NCBI RefSeq assembly: GCF_006636205.1
Contig: NZ_VIGB01000003.1
Coordinates: 1,178,001 to 1,242,000, forward strand
Direction of reading: 5' to 3'
Source: Kitasatospora acidiphila
GTDB lineage: Bacteria > Actinomycetota > Actinomycetes > Streptomycetales > Streptomycetaceae
Length of the DNA: 64,000 nucleotides
Below, one piece after another: positions 10,101-19,200 of the stretch. The notes under the pieces are model-generated. The model was not told the origin of the DNA and did no database searches. It worked only from the letters and a program-made list of their open reading frames with translations. Position 1 is the first letter of the stretch, and each line of letters begins with the position of its first letter. Position numbers and translations under genes: made by a program.

Positions 10101-10921
10101 CCTGAAGCGAGTGTCGCCGACGTCGCCACCGGACAGATCTTTCCGAGCGGACGGCCGTCCTCGGTCGCGCCCACGGCGGCGGCGAGCCGACGCAGCAGAA
10201 TCCCGACGTCCGTGCCTTGGGCGCCGTCGTACGTGTGGAACTCGTCGACGACGACGTAGCGGATGTCCGACTCCCGCCACAGGGCGGCATCGTCCGCGCG
10301 CTGGAGGAGGAGGTCCAGCATCTTGTAGTTGGTGATCAGAATGTCCGGCGGGGACAGCTGCATGTCCGACCGCCGGGTCCGCACCTTCTCGTACTGCGTC
10401 GCCGCGCGCTCACCGATGTACAGGCCCGCCGACAGCCTCTCCAACTCGGCGTTCTGCGTGAGCAACTCGTTGATGCGCTGCGCCTGATCGGTCGCCAGGG
10501 CATTCATCGGGTACAGGAAAACCGCCTTCACCCCGGTCTTGCCTGCTGCCCGCTCGCGCCGGCAGTGGTCCAGCACGGGGTACAGGAATGACTCCGTCTT
10601 ACCGGACCCAGTACCCGTGGTGACCAACGTCGGCTGTGGAGTGTGGCCGTGCGCCGAGCTCAACCGCGCGAACGCGACCGCCTGGTGTGCATACGGCCTG
10701 AAGCCCTCGCGCTGCCACCCCAGGTGCTTGCGCCACTCCTCGCCGGCCACGGTGAACGGCGTCCGGATCCGCAGGTACGGACCACGGAACATCCCCGACG
10801 TCTCGTCCCCGAGGAACCGGTGCAACGCCTCGCGTGCGCCCTCGTCGGTGAGTGCGTACGTCGTCGACAGATACTGCAGCAGGCTCTCCTTGAGCCCGCG
10901 CGCTTGAAGCGTCGGCCTCAC
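4187..10921 (-). CDS. Giant DUF1998 helicase-nuclease (DrmA/DrmB- or DruE-like)
   Basis: A 2244-aa protein. A superfamily 2 helicase is split by a large insert: Walker A GTGTGSGKTES (about 103), DEFHTYDG (about 225), SATLASGTG, and far downstream EMGIDIGDL with QQVGRAGRR (about 1110). The insert and later regions hold several zinc-type Cys pairs (CRDCG, CPACG, CPVC, CPGC...CPRC). A DUF1998 domain spans about 1535-1715 (HVCTACG, LPGGTGYLDRL, and CPCAEEQRRACHRC). A nuclease-like stretch follows (TDFTF then VHVYTEGFRFH, about 1820-1845), and a second domain at the end contains DFAWQTPDVKIVVV. GTG 10921 is chosen because it overlaps the methyltransferase stop as GTGA and has AGGAGG 10 nt upstream. 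Class 1 DISARM splits DrmA and DrmB; Druantia DruE is a single large protein. It could be called either. Confidence 0.9.
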   Translation of the reverse strand: MRPTLQARGLKESLLQYLSTTYALTDEGAREALHRFLGDETSGMFRGPYLRIRTPFTVAGEEWRKHLGWQREGFRPYAHQAVAFARLSSAHGHTPQPTLVTTGTGSGKTESFLYPVLDHCRRERAAGKTGVKAVFLYPMNALATDQAQRINELLTQNAELERLSAGLYIGERAATQYEKVRTRRSDMQLSPPDILITNYKMLDLLLQRADDAALWRESDIRYVVVDEFHTYDGAQGTDVGILLRRLAAAVGATEDGRPLGKICPVATSATLASGTGEDGTAQLLEVASHVFGTEFTKDSIVGENRLTVEEFIPLGKVTMQPMPTPDELLALPDPATGDEALLDLIEKVTDVRDLDPFALGGNLRRHLFTRAVMQALGGGVKTSAEVLDVMWRAGAAGWSEAVARQPEKAAEALARFVALLSYARDPESSPAEPRPFVHVEVHQWARSVSRLLRGVLPWPKAEFRWDAAGMADASAADGGRTAPVTTATSGQSANLFLPAIYCRDCGRSGWAVFSPESDDHDVQFDTYKIRRASLGQDKARVRNLITATEQQAREGSGAAPLTAASGKAGSAASQGAGGVLMVLDGTRKRLRLPDPLNDYDRETKEPRLTARDSAFVLVNFGETANTAAKEDWCPACGERNAIRYLGTGAAAMAAASITQLFTGGELDEELHEDKTLMFNDSVQDAAHRAGFVANRSYTFSLRALLADHLRHDEPTALNDLIANVVTATTDKDTLSAVVPPDLHGFKGVDRLLSGQGRGGDLKTWRLIGQRLAFEALMEFGFRSRNGRTLELTRTAAAQVRIDDPAAVIALVKRLHEECVRDGLPLVVQDDVRYLAFVRIFLERLRTRGAVAHQWLDKYIDEAGTSRYFVWGKRAPGMRAFPRGIAAPVFLLGQAKNGSEFDFATGRLSWYERWVRRCLGLPRELAPELWSRLLPELASMGLLSVRTPNDTSVRVYGLKPGNIEARLLDDDQVRVSYVRCPVCFWEQTVHPSLLDQWHDQPCPSYRCRKGHLVAGDRPEGLGIHHRDRDYRQDYYRRLYLGAGTYQVVTAEHTGMLTRHQRERVEEAFKRGGGFKDPNVLSCTPTLEMGIDIGDLSAVVLAALPRRPASYAQQVGRAGRRTGNAFLLTIPDRRRRDLYFLERPKDLIAGTIVPPGCYLSAVEILRRQYLAHLLDLAAAGRLVRADGIVLRALPHKAPRLFGPSGYLADLVELALDQGEELAKGFLRLFPTGVSEQTQEDLKAYASHGLRSAVEKAEHEWRRAEEALRGRLREIDEAHGELHDSDPDQARQKAELDAERRGVGRQLLHLGDTSAQSALCDLGLLPNYALIDSSTTLSATLYGEDGIDPKTGKTVFTSETLSYERPRRYAIQELAPGNTFYVNGYRHEVTGLELSTGGRQEWHTWRVCPGCGYVRTEDATNDRSSCPRCKTSQIADDGSCLFQVVEPATVTSRDKREDARIRDDKDDRERRSYTVVDAVDIPVESIAPGSWRHDRETFGVDFCRTAVIRRINVGPVRYDAPARDDFAGHLVRLNPFHVCTACGAATADGRPVFDHDTDALESAAARSPELKHHRPWCPLRRGKKEGVTQERVLLAHQLQTEALRILIPAATADVDARVHSFRAALRLGVDLHFGGDPQHLDTTVASMPDNGSGERRWFLVLFDSLPGGTGYLDRLTDRQAFRDTLLRAYEQLEACPCAEEQRRACHRCLHRYTPEQFQDVVSRQAALSMLKSLLFKEDGEDGWDISDVEHTGLVGLDAQVESDLEARFLTALRGWVKDTGDASLDEDGHASGHLRFTDGSDVMHWRLTAQRRLGGTRTDFTFSRVGGPAQNVHVYTEGFRFHASGEHNLIAKNAAQRTRLRADGKIVFQVTWADVELFEQRQGRARPVWPPYRGTAQEQARAAYEQYGGHRAHFGEAVFVNPIDTLIAYLRDPDATRWARRARALVTGLTAVPATTAVVATGRRSELVAALREQLASLGAGRGQDKPITADAGGIGPVHVFSTQDEHGLPIVFALDAANPDELRWTALAVLDDSDAVLDTDEHKLRWRSWLYWTNITQFLSLAGGDGVQLAASSAEDFEVEVLAVCGGLGELDSLTAALAPASAPVPESARPSAASTPSTDSPLEASLRKIIRDAAWDEDILEILREDAEEAPDLLRLAETLAERGKRAPVFGYELGLSLWPADFAWQTPDVKIVVVAAHHGDNDIEAQRRDAAYAQDGWTVRTAAAWLDHLDDLLDQLPDTEGTTR

Positions 10922-13900
10922 GGCTTCGGCACCTCCTGCTTCACTGGGTCCCACTCGCCACGGGCGACAGCCTCATCGAGCCGCTTCTGGAAGTAAGCGT
11001 GAGCTTCGCGCATCTCCGCCTCGCGGTCGACCTTGTGGAACGGTGGCACATAGCCCGCGGGTGGAGGCACTACGGAGGGAGTGGCTAGGTGAGCTTGGAG
11101 CTGCTCGTAATGCTCCTTACTTTGACCATGGCCAAACGTGTAACGGTTTCCGGCGATCTTCCGTTCGTTACCATCGAACCACATGACTGATTCGAAATCT
11201 TGCAGCACAGGGAAGCGCGCCTTATACATTGCAATTAGCGCATCTGCAGAAACTCCGAGCCATACAGCAACCAAAGCGTCCAGCTCAACAAGGGCAGCTC
11301 GTCGTGAGCGTTCACTTCGCAACGGAGTAGCACTCGTCCAGATAGGAGCCACCGCATGGAGCGGCTGCAGTTCCGGCCAGCCGCACGCCCACGTTTCGTG
11401 TGTCAACCAAGCGGGATCAAAGAGTTCCATCCAGAGATCAGCGTACGCCTGCGTCAAGCAGTTAAGACGGAGCGCCCGGAGTAGCAACGCCGAGGCAAGC
11501 GGATGTTCGGGAACAGGTACCGGGATGCGCTTTACTGCACCCGGCTGCAAATGCCTGGTTCCCGTGATACGCAACAAGTAGTCCGTAGGCAGTGCACTCC
11601 AGAAACCGACCGTCAGCGCCACATCGAGGGCGCCCCGCATGGGAGAGCTGAAGATGGAATTGACATGCGCGGGTCCAGGGGGAAGCAGGGCGGAATACAG
11701 TGCACGCTCAGTATCAAGCGCAATGAATTCACGCCAGGCAATCCTATAGAATTCAGTGAATGGCTTCCCTCGGGAATCATCGAAGCCGGGGGCGACCCAG
11801 CGGTCGATAACATCCGCGACCCTATCGCTGTCAGCTGAATACAGAAACGAGGTTTCAGGGATGGCATCCACTGCAAGGGTTGCAAGATTCAATCCAAGCA
11901 CCTCGCCAGCCCCCTGACTGGGCTGCTTAAACATCGGATTCGAAACACCAATCTGGGGACCCGAAAGAATCACATCACCCCACCTCCGGGGCTTGCAATC
12001 CTCACCCTTGGGGTTATGGCCGATAATCCCGGCCAATTTTGCCTCGGTCTCACGGAATCCGCGAGAAAATTGATCAGTGCGCTGCCCGAGGCGAATTGGA
12101 TATTCGGCGAGCGCCTCCATGGCGTCAGCTTCCGCCGTACTGACAGGTGAGAGCAGACGCGCCTGCTCGACAGGCATTTCAAAGTCACCGGTCAACTTCT
12201 GCCATCGAGCGAGAATTTCTTCGGTGACACGAATGACTCGCTTCCTGTGCGGCCTCTCATCCCAGGAGTCGCCATACTTCACTCCTGGGTCCGACTGGCT
12301 CCCGTCATCACTCGGGGAACGACGCAGGACTTCGACGGAGAAAAGCCAAGAAAGGTGATCGAAAGAGATTTCGCCGCATTTCCCATAGATATGGACACCG
12401 AAATGCTTTGCTCGACTAACGGGGGGAGGGAAGAAGCGATTAGCAACATTCGCAAAGTCGCCATGGACCTTTAGGCGCGAATAGGCTTCCGCGCGAAGTC
12501 GACCTTCCGTGTCACCTGTGAAATGGGTGTCAGGGTGAATCATCCCCGCCGTACCGGCGGCCGATGTATGCTCCCAAACCTGCGACATGAATGCGCGGTA
12601 CAGGTCAGGCTGAGTACCTGTCAACAGTGGGTACATCTGCGCTGATCCGAACACGGCGACTTGGGCGGTAGTGCTCGTCAGCTCGCCGCGTACATATCGA
12701 TTTGCGACCTCGGATGCCAGCAGCTTTCGACGCCGACGGTCCTTCTCAATCGCTGGCGCCTTGTCCTCCAGCTCGAACCATGGCTCATGCTCCGCGAGCA
12801 CAGCCGAATCATTCCAGCGGGGTCGCACCCACGGCGGATTCCCCACTTGGAGGTCGAACCCGCCGCCGCCAGCGAATACGAGAGCGAACTCCAACTCCCA
12901 GTGAAGAAATCCCTGATCCTCCGCGATATCATGCACTTCCCGCAGCCATGGAAAGCGGTCCTCCGGGTTGCCAGCGTCCATGCCCATAAAGCCGGGCAGT
13001 GTCTCCTCGAAGGTCTTAAGTGCGTCGAGGTCCTTGAAGCTGTCGATGAGGGTGCCTTCGGGCACGTCGGCCGTGCCGAGCATGGCCTCCAGGAACTCCA
13101 GCCAATCGTCGAGGTCGTTGAGCGGGACGGTCGGTCGGCGTTCCGGGGTCTTCGGCTTCGGCGCTGTCACCTGCGCCCTGCCTCGCGACGTAATCTGCTT
13201 GATCTCCACATTGGCGTCGTCCGCGCTCAGTTCAAGGTCCCCGAAGCTGGTCTGCTCCGGGCCGAGTGCAAACAGGGCTGGCGCTTCGACGAATCGCGGC
13301 ATGGGCCGGAGCATGGGGGCAGCCAACGGTTCCGGTTCGGCGAGGGAGGCGGGTGGCTCCGTCGCCAGCGGCACGCCGTCGAGCAAGCGGCTAAGGCTGT
13401 CCACTCCCGTCACCTGATGGCACGTCACGTAATCACTGGCCGTGCCGTCGAGCAGCCCGGCCTTATCGACGGGCCAGAACCACAGCGCACACCAGGCGTC
13501 CATGATCTTCTTCAGGCGCCAGTACGGGGTGTCCGCAGCATTAAACAGGTCTTCGAGGACCTGCTCCTTGGTCACCGCCTGATCCGGGTGGCGCAGGAAG
13601 GCGTACTCGGGATCGGCCGGATCGGCGCCCCAGACGTCTATCCGCCGAGCGATCGCCCGCTCGGAGAGCTCCATGCGCTTGACGACGAGGGACCAGAGGA
13701 ACTCAGTCCGCCGGGCGGCGTCCCGGAGGCGGGTGAACTGGGAGACCGGCTCCTTCTTCGCCTTGCCGACCTTACTGCGCTTGGGGCGTTGGAGGATGCC
13801 CTTCTTCCAGGCAGCGAGCTGTTCGACACCTTCCTTCGCGAGTTCCTTTGCCTCCTTCGAGCCCGCAACGGCAGCCCAACCGGGGCTCGGCAGCAGGAAC

Positions 13901-16236
13901 TGGTGCACCGAGTCCTGGGGCAGCAGCTGGGACTCGCTTTCCTTGAGGAAGGGCAGCGGAGTGGGAGCCAGCGCGCCCTTGGCCTTGAGCCATTCCCTGC
14001 CGGTAACGTCGTCGGCCGCGTAGACGGCGCGGCGGGCGCCGATGAGGCTGTTGCCCCGGCGCAAGTGGAGTCCGAACCAGGGGGCTCGCATACCGGGGTG
14101 CATGGTGTTCAGCCACAGTGACACCTCGGCAAGTTCGACGCCGGTGGCGTTGAGGTCGACGCCATACGCGTTGTGGAGGGCGATGTACGCCTTGGCCTTC
14201 TGCTTCTCAGTAAGGGTGTCGGCGGTCGGGATCGTGACGCCCAGTTCGTCCTGCCTGCGGCGCAGGTACTCCTCAGCGACTTGGTTGATCGCCTCGTTGA
14301 GGAAGGCTCCCGAGCCGAGGGCGGGCTCGCAGATCTTGTACTTGAGCAGGTCGGCCGCACGGGTCTTGATGACGTTGCCGTCGGCGTCGCGTTCCTGGTC
14401 GAGGCGGTGCTTGAGGGTGAGCTCGACCGTGACCTGGGTGAGCGACTCGGGGGTGTAGTAGGAGGCGCTGGTCTCGCGGTCGCGGCCGGCGAGGCGGTAG
14501 ACGAAGGAGCCCTTCTCGTACTTCTTGACGCCGCGCAGGCCCTTGCGGGCGTCATCCTCGTCGTACTGGACGAGCGTGTTGTCAGGGTACTGATCCTGCT
14601 TGTGGGAGGGGATGAGCCACGAGCCCTTCTCTGGGTCGCCACCCTTGGCGACCTCGCAGAGCTCCTCCTCGGCGATGATGCCGGTGTACGACATCAGGCC
14701 CTCGTACACGGCGCCGAGTTGGTTGATGCCGAGGTTACGGTACGAGATGAAGCCACCTCGCTCGCCGCGCTTGCCTTTCTTCATCGTGAGCAGGCGCAGC
14801 ACTTCATGCAGAGCGACGTTGCGCAGGCGCAGGTCGAGCCAGCTCGGGGCATCGTCCTCATCGCTGCGGGGGTCGACGACGTTCCGGCCGATCAGGCGCA
14901 CCGCGCCGGGTTCGAAGAGTTCGCTGCGCAGGGGTTCGAAGCGCAGGCCGCGGTCCTCGCTGCGGCGCTCGGCCTTGGCCTTGCGGGTGTTCTCGTCATC
15001 GCCGGGCTGGTCGTCGTCGGTCTCGGTTCCGTACGGACGGTGGCCGAAGTTGACCTTGTTGAAGAGGACGTCCAGGGATTCGTGGAGGTGGAAGCCGTTC
15101 CGGGCCTCTTCCTCGACGAGTTCTTCGTCGCGTTCGACGAGCTCGCGCAGGCGGGCCACGGAGTAGCCAGCCTCGTAGCTGCCGTCGTCGGCGGGAAGGA
15201 TACCGAGTTCGGGGCGGGCCTCGGCGTAGAGGAGGAACAGAATGCGGTAGAGGTAGCGCAGGGACTCGCGGGTGAGTTCCCGAGCGAAGGGGATCTTGGG
15301 GCTTTCGATGTCGGCCGGGGTGACGTCGTTCTTCGGTTCGGCCATCCGTGCCAGGACTTCGTTGGCGATGATCTCCACCGAGCGCTGGAGGCCATGGCGC
15401 AGTTCACCGGAGACGCCGGCGGCGTTGGCACTGGAGGACTTCAGCAGGGCATCGATGGCCCGGCTCTGGTCGTTCTCACCCGGGCGGAGCATGTCCAGAC
15501 TGAACAGAGCGGCGATGGTGGCGAGTTCGCCCTGCTGGGTGCGGTCGTTTCGTTCCAGCGCCGCGTCGAGGTTGACGGCGAGGTAGCGGCCCTCGCTCCA
15601 GGACTGGCGGTCAGCAAGAACGAGTACCCCACCGCACAACAGCAGGACGAAGCGGGGATGGGGTCCGCCAGCCTCGCCGAGCTCGCTCTGGAACAACCAC
15701 GAAGCGAGGGCGGCGCCGGTCTCGTAGGTCTCGCTCGCGCTCACTCGCAGCGTGTGCAGCAGTCGGCCGGGGCCGGTGCCGTCGAGGGCGGCGTCGTTGT
15801 CGGCGGCCCAGCCGCAGTCGAGGGCGATGATCCCGTGGCCGTGGTACGCAACGGGCAGAGCGTGTTCGCGTCCGGCGCGGTGGACGGTGACCTCGGTCGG
15901 GGTGTCCTCGTAGCCGAGGGCACTCAGAACCGTTCGATGCCACTCAGATACGCGCTTGCGCCACTCGGTGTTGTTGTGGGTGTTCGGGCGGAACTCGTCT
16001 CCGGTATCGCGCTCGGCTGCATCGGCGAAGTACCCGCGTACGTCCTCGGAGAGATAGGCGCCGCGCAGGGAGCGGAGCTGCTCGCGCGGGGTCTTGCGCG
16101 GGTCGTTTTCGTCGCCTTCGCGCATGGCCCAGGTGGCGAACAGTCCCTTCTTCAGGTCCGTGCCGAGCTGCTCGGCGAAGTAGTGCGCGGCGAGGTATTC
16201 GCCGCGGTTACTGAAGGAGTCGAAGTCGGTGCTCAT
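10918..16236 (-). CDS. Large N6-adenine DNA methyltransferase (DrmMI/PglX-like)
   Basis: A 1772-aa class I SAM-dependent DNA methyltransferase. A long N-terminal helical region (about 1-600) precedes the SAM motif CEPALGSGAFLNEA (about 637) and the catalytic NPPWV motif (about 1130); the large spacing and large C-terminal target-recognition region are typical of PglX and DrmMI enzymes, though it is longer than most. It likely marks host DNA at N6-adenine so that the partner helicases ignore self. ATG 16236 overlaps the upstream SNF2 stop as ATGA. DNA for roughly the last 550 codons (11.1-12.75 kb) is visibly more AT-rich than the rest of the operon, suggesting an exchanged specificity domain. 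No restriction nuclease domain was seen in it. Confidence 0.9.
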   Translation of the reverse strand: MSTDFDSFSNRGEYLAAHYFAEQLGTDLKKGLFATWAMREGDENDPRKTPREQLRSLRGAYLSEDVRGYFADAAERDTGDEFRPNTHNNTEWRKRVSEWHRTVLSALGYEDTPTEVTVHRAGREHALPVAYHGHGIIALDCGWAADNDAALDGTGPGRLLHTLRVSASETYETGAALASWLFQSELGEAGGPHPRFVLLLCGGVLVLADRQSWSEGRYLAVNLDAALERNDRTQQGELATIAALFSLDMLRPGENDQSRAIDALLKSSSANAAGVSGELRHGLQRSVEIIANEVLARMAEPKNDVTPADIESPKIPFARELTRESLRYLYRILFLLYAEARPELGILPADDGSYEAGYSVARLRELVERDEELVEEEARNGFHLHESLDVLFNKVNFGHRPYGTETDDDQPGDDENTRKAKAERRSEDRGLRFEPLRSELFEPGAVRLIGRNVVDPRSDEDDAPSWLDLRLRNVALHEVLRLLTMKKGKRGERGGFISYRNLGINQLGAVYEGLMSYTGIIAEEELCEVAKGGDPEKGSWLIPSHKQDQYPDNTLVQYDEDDARKGLRGVKKYEKGSFVYRLAGRDRETSASYYTPESLTQVTVELTLKHRLDQERDADGNVIKTRAADLLKYKICEPALGSGAFLNEAINQVAEEYLRRRQDELGVTIPTADTLTEKQKAKAYIALHNAYGVDLNATGVELAEVSLWLNTMHPGMRAPWFGLHLRRGNSLIGARRAVYAADDVTGREWLKAKGALAPTPLPFLKESESQLLPQDSVHQFLLPSPGWAAVAGSKEAKELAKEGVEQLAAWKKGILQRPKRSKVGKAKKEPVSQFTRLRDAARRTEFLWSLVVKRMELSERAIARRIDVWGADPADPEYAFLRHPDQAVTKEQVLEDLFNAADTPYWRLKKIMDAWCALWFWPVDKAGLLDGTASDYVTCHQVTGVDSLSRLLDGVPLATEPPASLAEPEPLAAPMLRPMPRFVEAPALFALGPEQTSFGDLELSADDANVEIKQITSRGRAQVTAPKPKTPERRPTVPLNDLDDWLEFLEAMLGTADVPEGTLIDSFKDLDALKTFEETLPGFMGMDAGNPEDRFPWLREVHDIAEDQGFLHWELEFALVFAGGGGFDLQVGNPPWVRPRWNDSAVLAEHEPWFELEDKAPAIEKDRRRRKLLASEVANRYVRGELTSTTAQVAVFGSAQMYPLLTGTQPDLYRAFMSQVWEHTSAAGTAGMIHPDTHFTGDTEGRLRAEAYSRLKVHGDFANVANRFFPPPVSRAKHFGVHIYGKCGEISFDHLSWLFSVEVLRRSPSDDGSQSDPGVKYGDSWDERPHRKRVIRVTEEILARWQKLTGDFEMPVEQARLLSPVSTAEADAMEALAEYPIRLGQRTDQFSRGFRETEAKLAGIIGHNPKGEDCKPRRWGDVILSGPQIGVSNPMFKQPSQGAGEVLGLNLATLAVDAIPETSFLYSADSDRVADVIDRWVAPGFDDSRGKPFTEFYRIAWREFIALDTERALYSALLPPGPAHVNSIFSSPMRGALDVALTVGFWSALPTDYLLRITGTRHLQPGAVKRIPVPVPEHPLASALLLRALRLNCLTQAYADLWMELFDPAWLTHETWACGWPELQPLHAVAPIWTSATPLRSERSRRAALVELDALVAVWLGVSADALIAMYKARFPVLQDFESVMWFDGNERKIAGNRYTFGHGQSKEHYEQLQAHLATPSVVPPPAGYVPPFHKVDREAEMREAHAYFQKRLDEAVARGEWDPVKQEVPKP

Positions 16237-19200
16237 CGGTTGTTGCCTCCCTCAGCGGCGGTGAGCGGTTCCAGGACAGCGAGCAGGCGCAGCATCGGCT
16301 TGCCCGTCGTCTGCAGGGACTTGAGCAGTGTCAGCCGCGTGCTGGCGCTGCGGTCCACTCCGCGCTTGCCCGTTCCGTCAGATGAGAACAGGGCTTCCTG
16401 TTGCCAGTGCACGACGCGCTTGCGGTACGGGGTCAAGATTGCCTCGATCTCCTCCTCGTGCCGCTTCCTCAAGCCTTGCAGGTGCTGTTCTGCTCGGTCG
16501 ATTGCAGCGGGCACGAGCTCTGTCAGGCCGTCGAGATCGCGCGGTGCGGCACGGCCGGGCATCGTCGGACCCACGCCGTAGTCGTCGAGGGCCTCCGGGG
16601 TCAGCGAGGTCACCTGAAGGGCGTCCGGTTCGCCGTGGACGGCCATCCACTCGACGATGGTGGGCCGCCCCAGGGCATTAGAGCAGATGCCCTGGACCAG
16701 GAAGGTCGGCGAGCTGACGGAGGCAGCGAGCACGGGCGCCTGATGGCGGCCGACCTCGACAAGCACCTTGTCGGTCAGCCAGTCCAGGACCGGGTGGACG
16801 TCGGTGACGTAGGAGACGTTCGGCCACTGCGACTTGGACGACTCCCGAGCCGCCTTGAGCCGCCGGTCCGCGAGGTCCTTGGAGAAGGTGATCCGAATCC
16901 GGCCCGGTTCACCCTTCCTGGGCATGATCCGCTGCTCGTCGAGATACGACTTAGGCAGTGCCTTCAGCCGGTACAGGAGGTCACGCGGGGGTTCGAAGGC
17001 GATCGTGCCGTCGTCGTCGCGGCGCAGCGAGAGCTGGTCCTCGGGATTGGGCCGGCAGACCTGGCGCAACGCCTCGTCGAAGTAGTCGGCGGTGGAGGCG
17101 AAGAGCTGCGGCACGTTAGCCCGTCGTACCTCGGGGTGCTCGGGGACGGCGCCCACCTGGCCGAGCAATCCGGATAGGAATGCGGCTCCGCCCTGTTGAG
17201 ACTGCTTGATGGACTCCTCGACAGTCCGGCCGGCGATGAGATCCTGGGTGAGGCGACTCTCCTCTTCCTTCGCCCGGTACAGACCAGTGACAGCCTCCGC
17301 CGAGCCCTCGATCTTGTGCGCTTCCTCCTCACGCTTCAGCAGCTTCTCACCCACGAGACGGTCGTCGAGCGTGCGGGGCTCCCCCGTGGTCTCGTCCGTC
17401 CGCCAAGGGACGTCGCTGGTAAGGATCAGCGCGCGGAACTCGGGCTGGTGCTTCTGGCCGTAGCGGTCGATACGGCCGTTGCGCTGCTCGATGCGGATCA
17501 GGGACCAGGGCAGGTCGAAGTGGATCAGCCGGTGACACTGCTGGTGGAGGTTGACGCCCTCGGAGGCGACATCGCCCGTGAACAGGATGCGGATCGGGTC
17601 GTCGCGCAGCCCGAACTTCTCGACGAGCGCCTGCTGTTCCTCGTCGCTGGTGGCCTCCCCGTGCATGACCTGCACCACGCCGCCGAAGTCCAGCCAGGGC
17701 TTGTTGTCGTCGGGGCTGGCACCGCGTGGAAAGCCGAGCGCGGCCGGGACGGCCTGCGCGAGCCACTTCAGCGTGGGGATGCGCTCGGAGAACACGACCA
17801 CGCGGGTCTCCGAGCCTGGGCCGACGCCCATCGCACGCAGCTCCTCCAGGAGGGCCGTCAGCTTCGCCGAATCCTCGTCCTGGATCTGTTCGGCCAGGGC
17901 CCGGAGATCCAGGAGGGCCGCTCGCTCGATCTTCCTTGCTTCCTCTCGGACCGCCGGGTCGAGCGGGCGTGCCTTTCGCTGTCCGGGCCGTGCGGGCTCT
18001 GTAGCCGGCTGCTTGTCCAACGTCGTCAGCCGCGTTTTGACGGTTTCCAGGAGCGCCTTGTGCGAGGACAGAAAGGACTTCAGCAGTTGGTAGGGCACCA
18101 GCTGGTGCCGGCTGACCGACGGCTGGTCCGGATCGGCCGGGATCCAACGCGTAGCGAGCTCCTGGAAGACGGCGAGCTCCTTCTCCCTCGCCGGAACGCG
18201 GATCGGCAGAGATGGTCCACGGTCCGCCCAGGCACCTTTCAAGGAGTCACGGACCTCCGGCGTGGTCTTCGTACGCCGGATGTAGAGGTGCTCCAGGTCC
18301 TTCACCTCGTACTGCGACGGGTTGGCGATGGCCGCCTCGTCCAGCATCTTGACCAGCTCAGCGAACGACTCCGTTCGACCGTTGTGGGGTGTGGCGGACG
18401 CCAGCACCAGCGCGTCGGTCTTCCTTGCCAGCAGTCGGGCGAGCTCGTTGTTCTTGGTGCCCCGGTTGACCAGGTTGTGGGACTCGTCGATGACGACGGC
18501 GTCCCAGTTGGTGTGCTCCAGGTGGTGTGCGTAGACGTCGCTCTTGAGGGTGTCCACGGAGATGATCGCCCGCTTGAAGTACGCGAACGGGTTCCGCCCG
18601 GCCGGAATGTCCTGTTGGATGCGCTGAATACCGGTGGAGTCCAGTCGGACCAGCGGGATCGCGAACCGGGTCCACAACTCCCGCTGGAACTGCTCCAGCA
18701 CGTGCTGGGGGGTCACAACCAGGATCCGCTCGCCGCGCCCCCGCCGGATCAGCTCGGCCAGCAGCACCCCGATCTCCAGGGTCTTGCCCAGGCCCACCAC
18801 GTCCGCAATCAGGATCCGCGGTTGGGGGTTCTTCTCCAACGACAGCGCCAACTCGGCTGGCCGCAGTTGGTGGACCTGATGGTCCATGAGGAACCGGTCA
18901 GCCAGCGCCAGCCCGTGCTCGCTCTGCGGCAGGAACGTCTTGCGCATCACCGCTTCAAGGAACAGGCGGCCCCGCCGGTGATTCGGTGAGTCGTCCGGGA
19001 CAAGCCGGGTCTCCCGCGGGTCCAGCACCTGGATGGCGTCAAGCACACTGTAGAAGACCGCGTCTGTTCCCCGCACGAAGGACGAGATCCCGGTGACCTC
19101 CACCATCCAGCCGTCCTTGCCGACGTCCTCGGACTTCCGGACGAGCCATAGCTCGTCGCGGATCAGGACCTGGGACCCCGGAGCGTAGCCTGCGGAGCCG

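Noticed and set aside
4187..10921. Firm assignment to Druantia
   Set aside because: DruE is also a large DUF1998 helicase, but no druA-D or druH neighbour was recognised and the SNF2/methyltransferase partners point to DISARM. Left open as either.
14173..16581. An 802-codon plus-strand frame opposite the methyltransferase N-terminus
   Set aside because: Antisense shadow of the methyltransferase; no domain, no ribosome site, repetitive composition. The same applies to long frames at 2025-3350, 12661-14121, 17196-18989 and 54870-57008.
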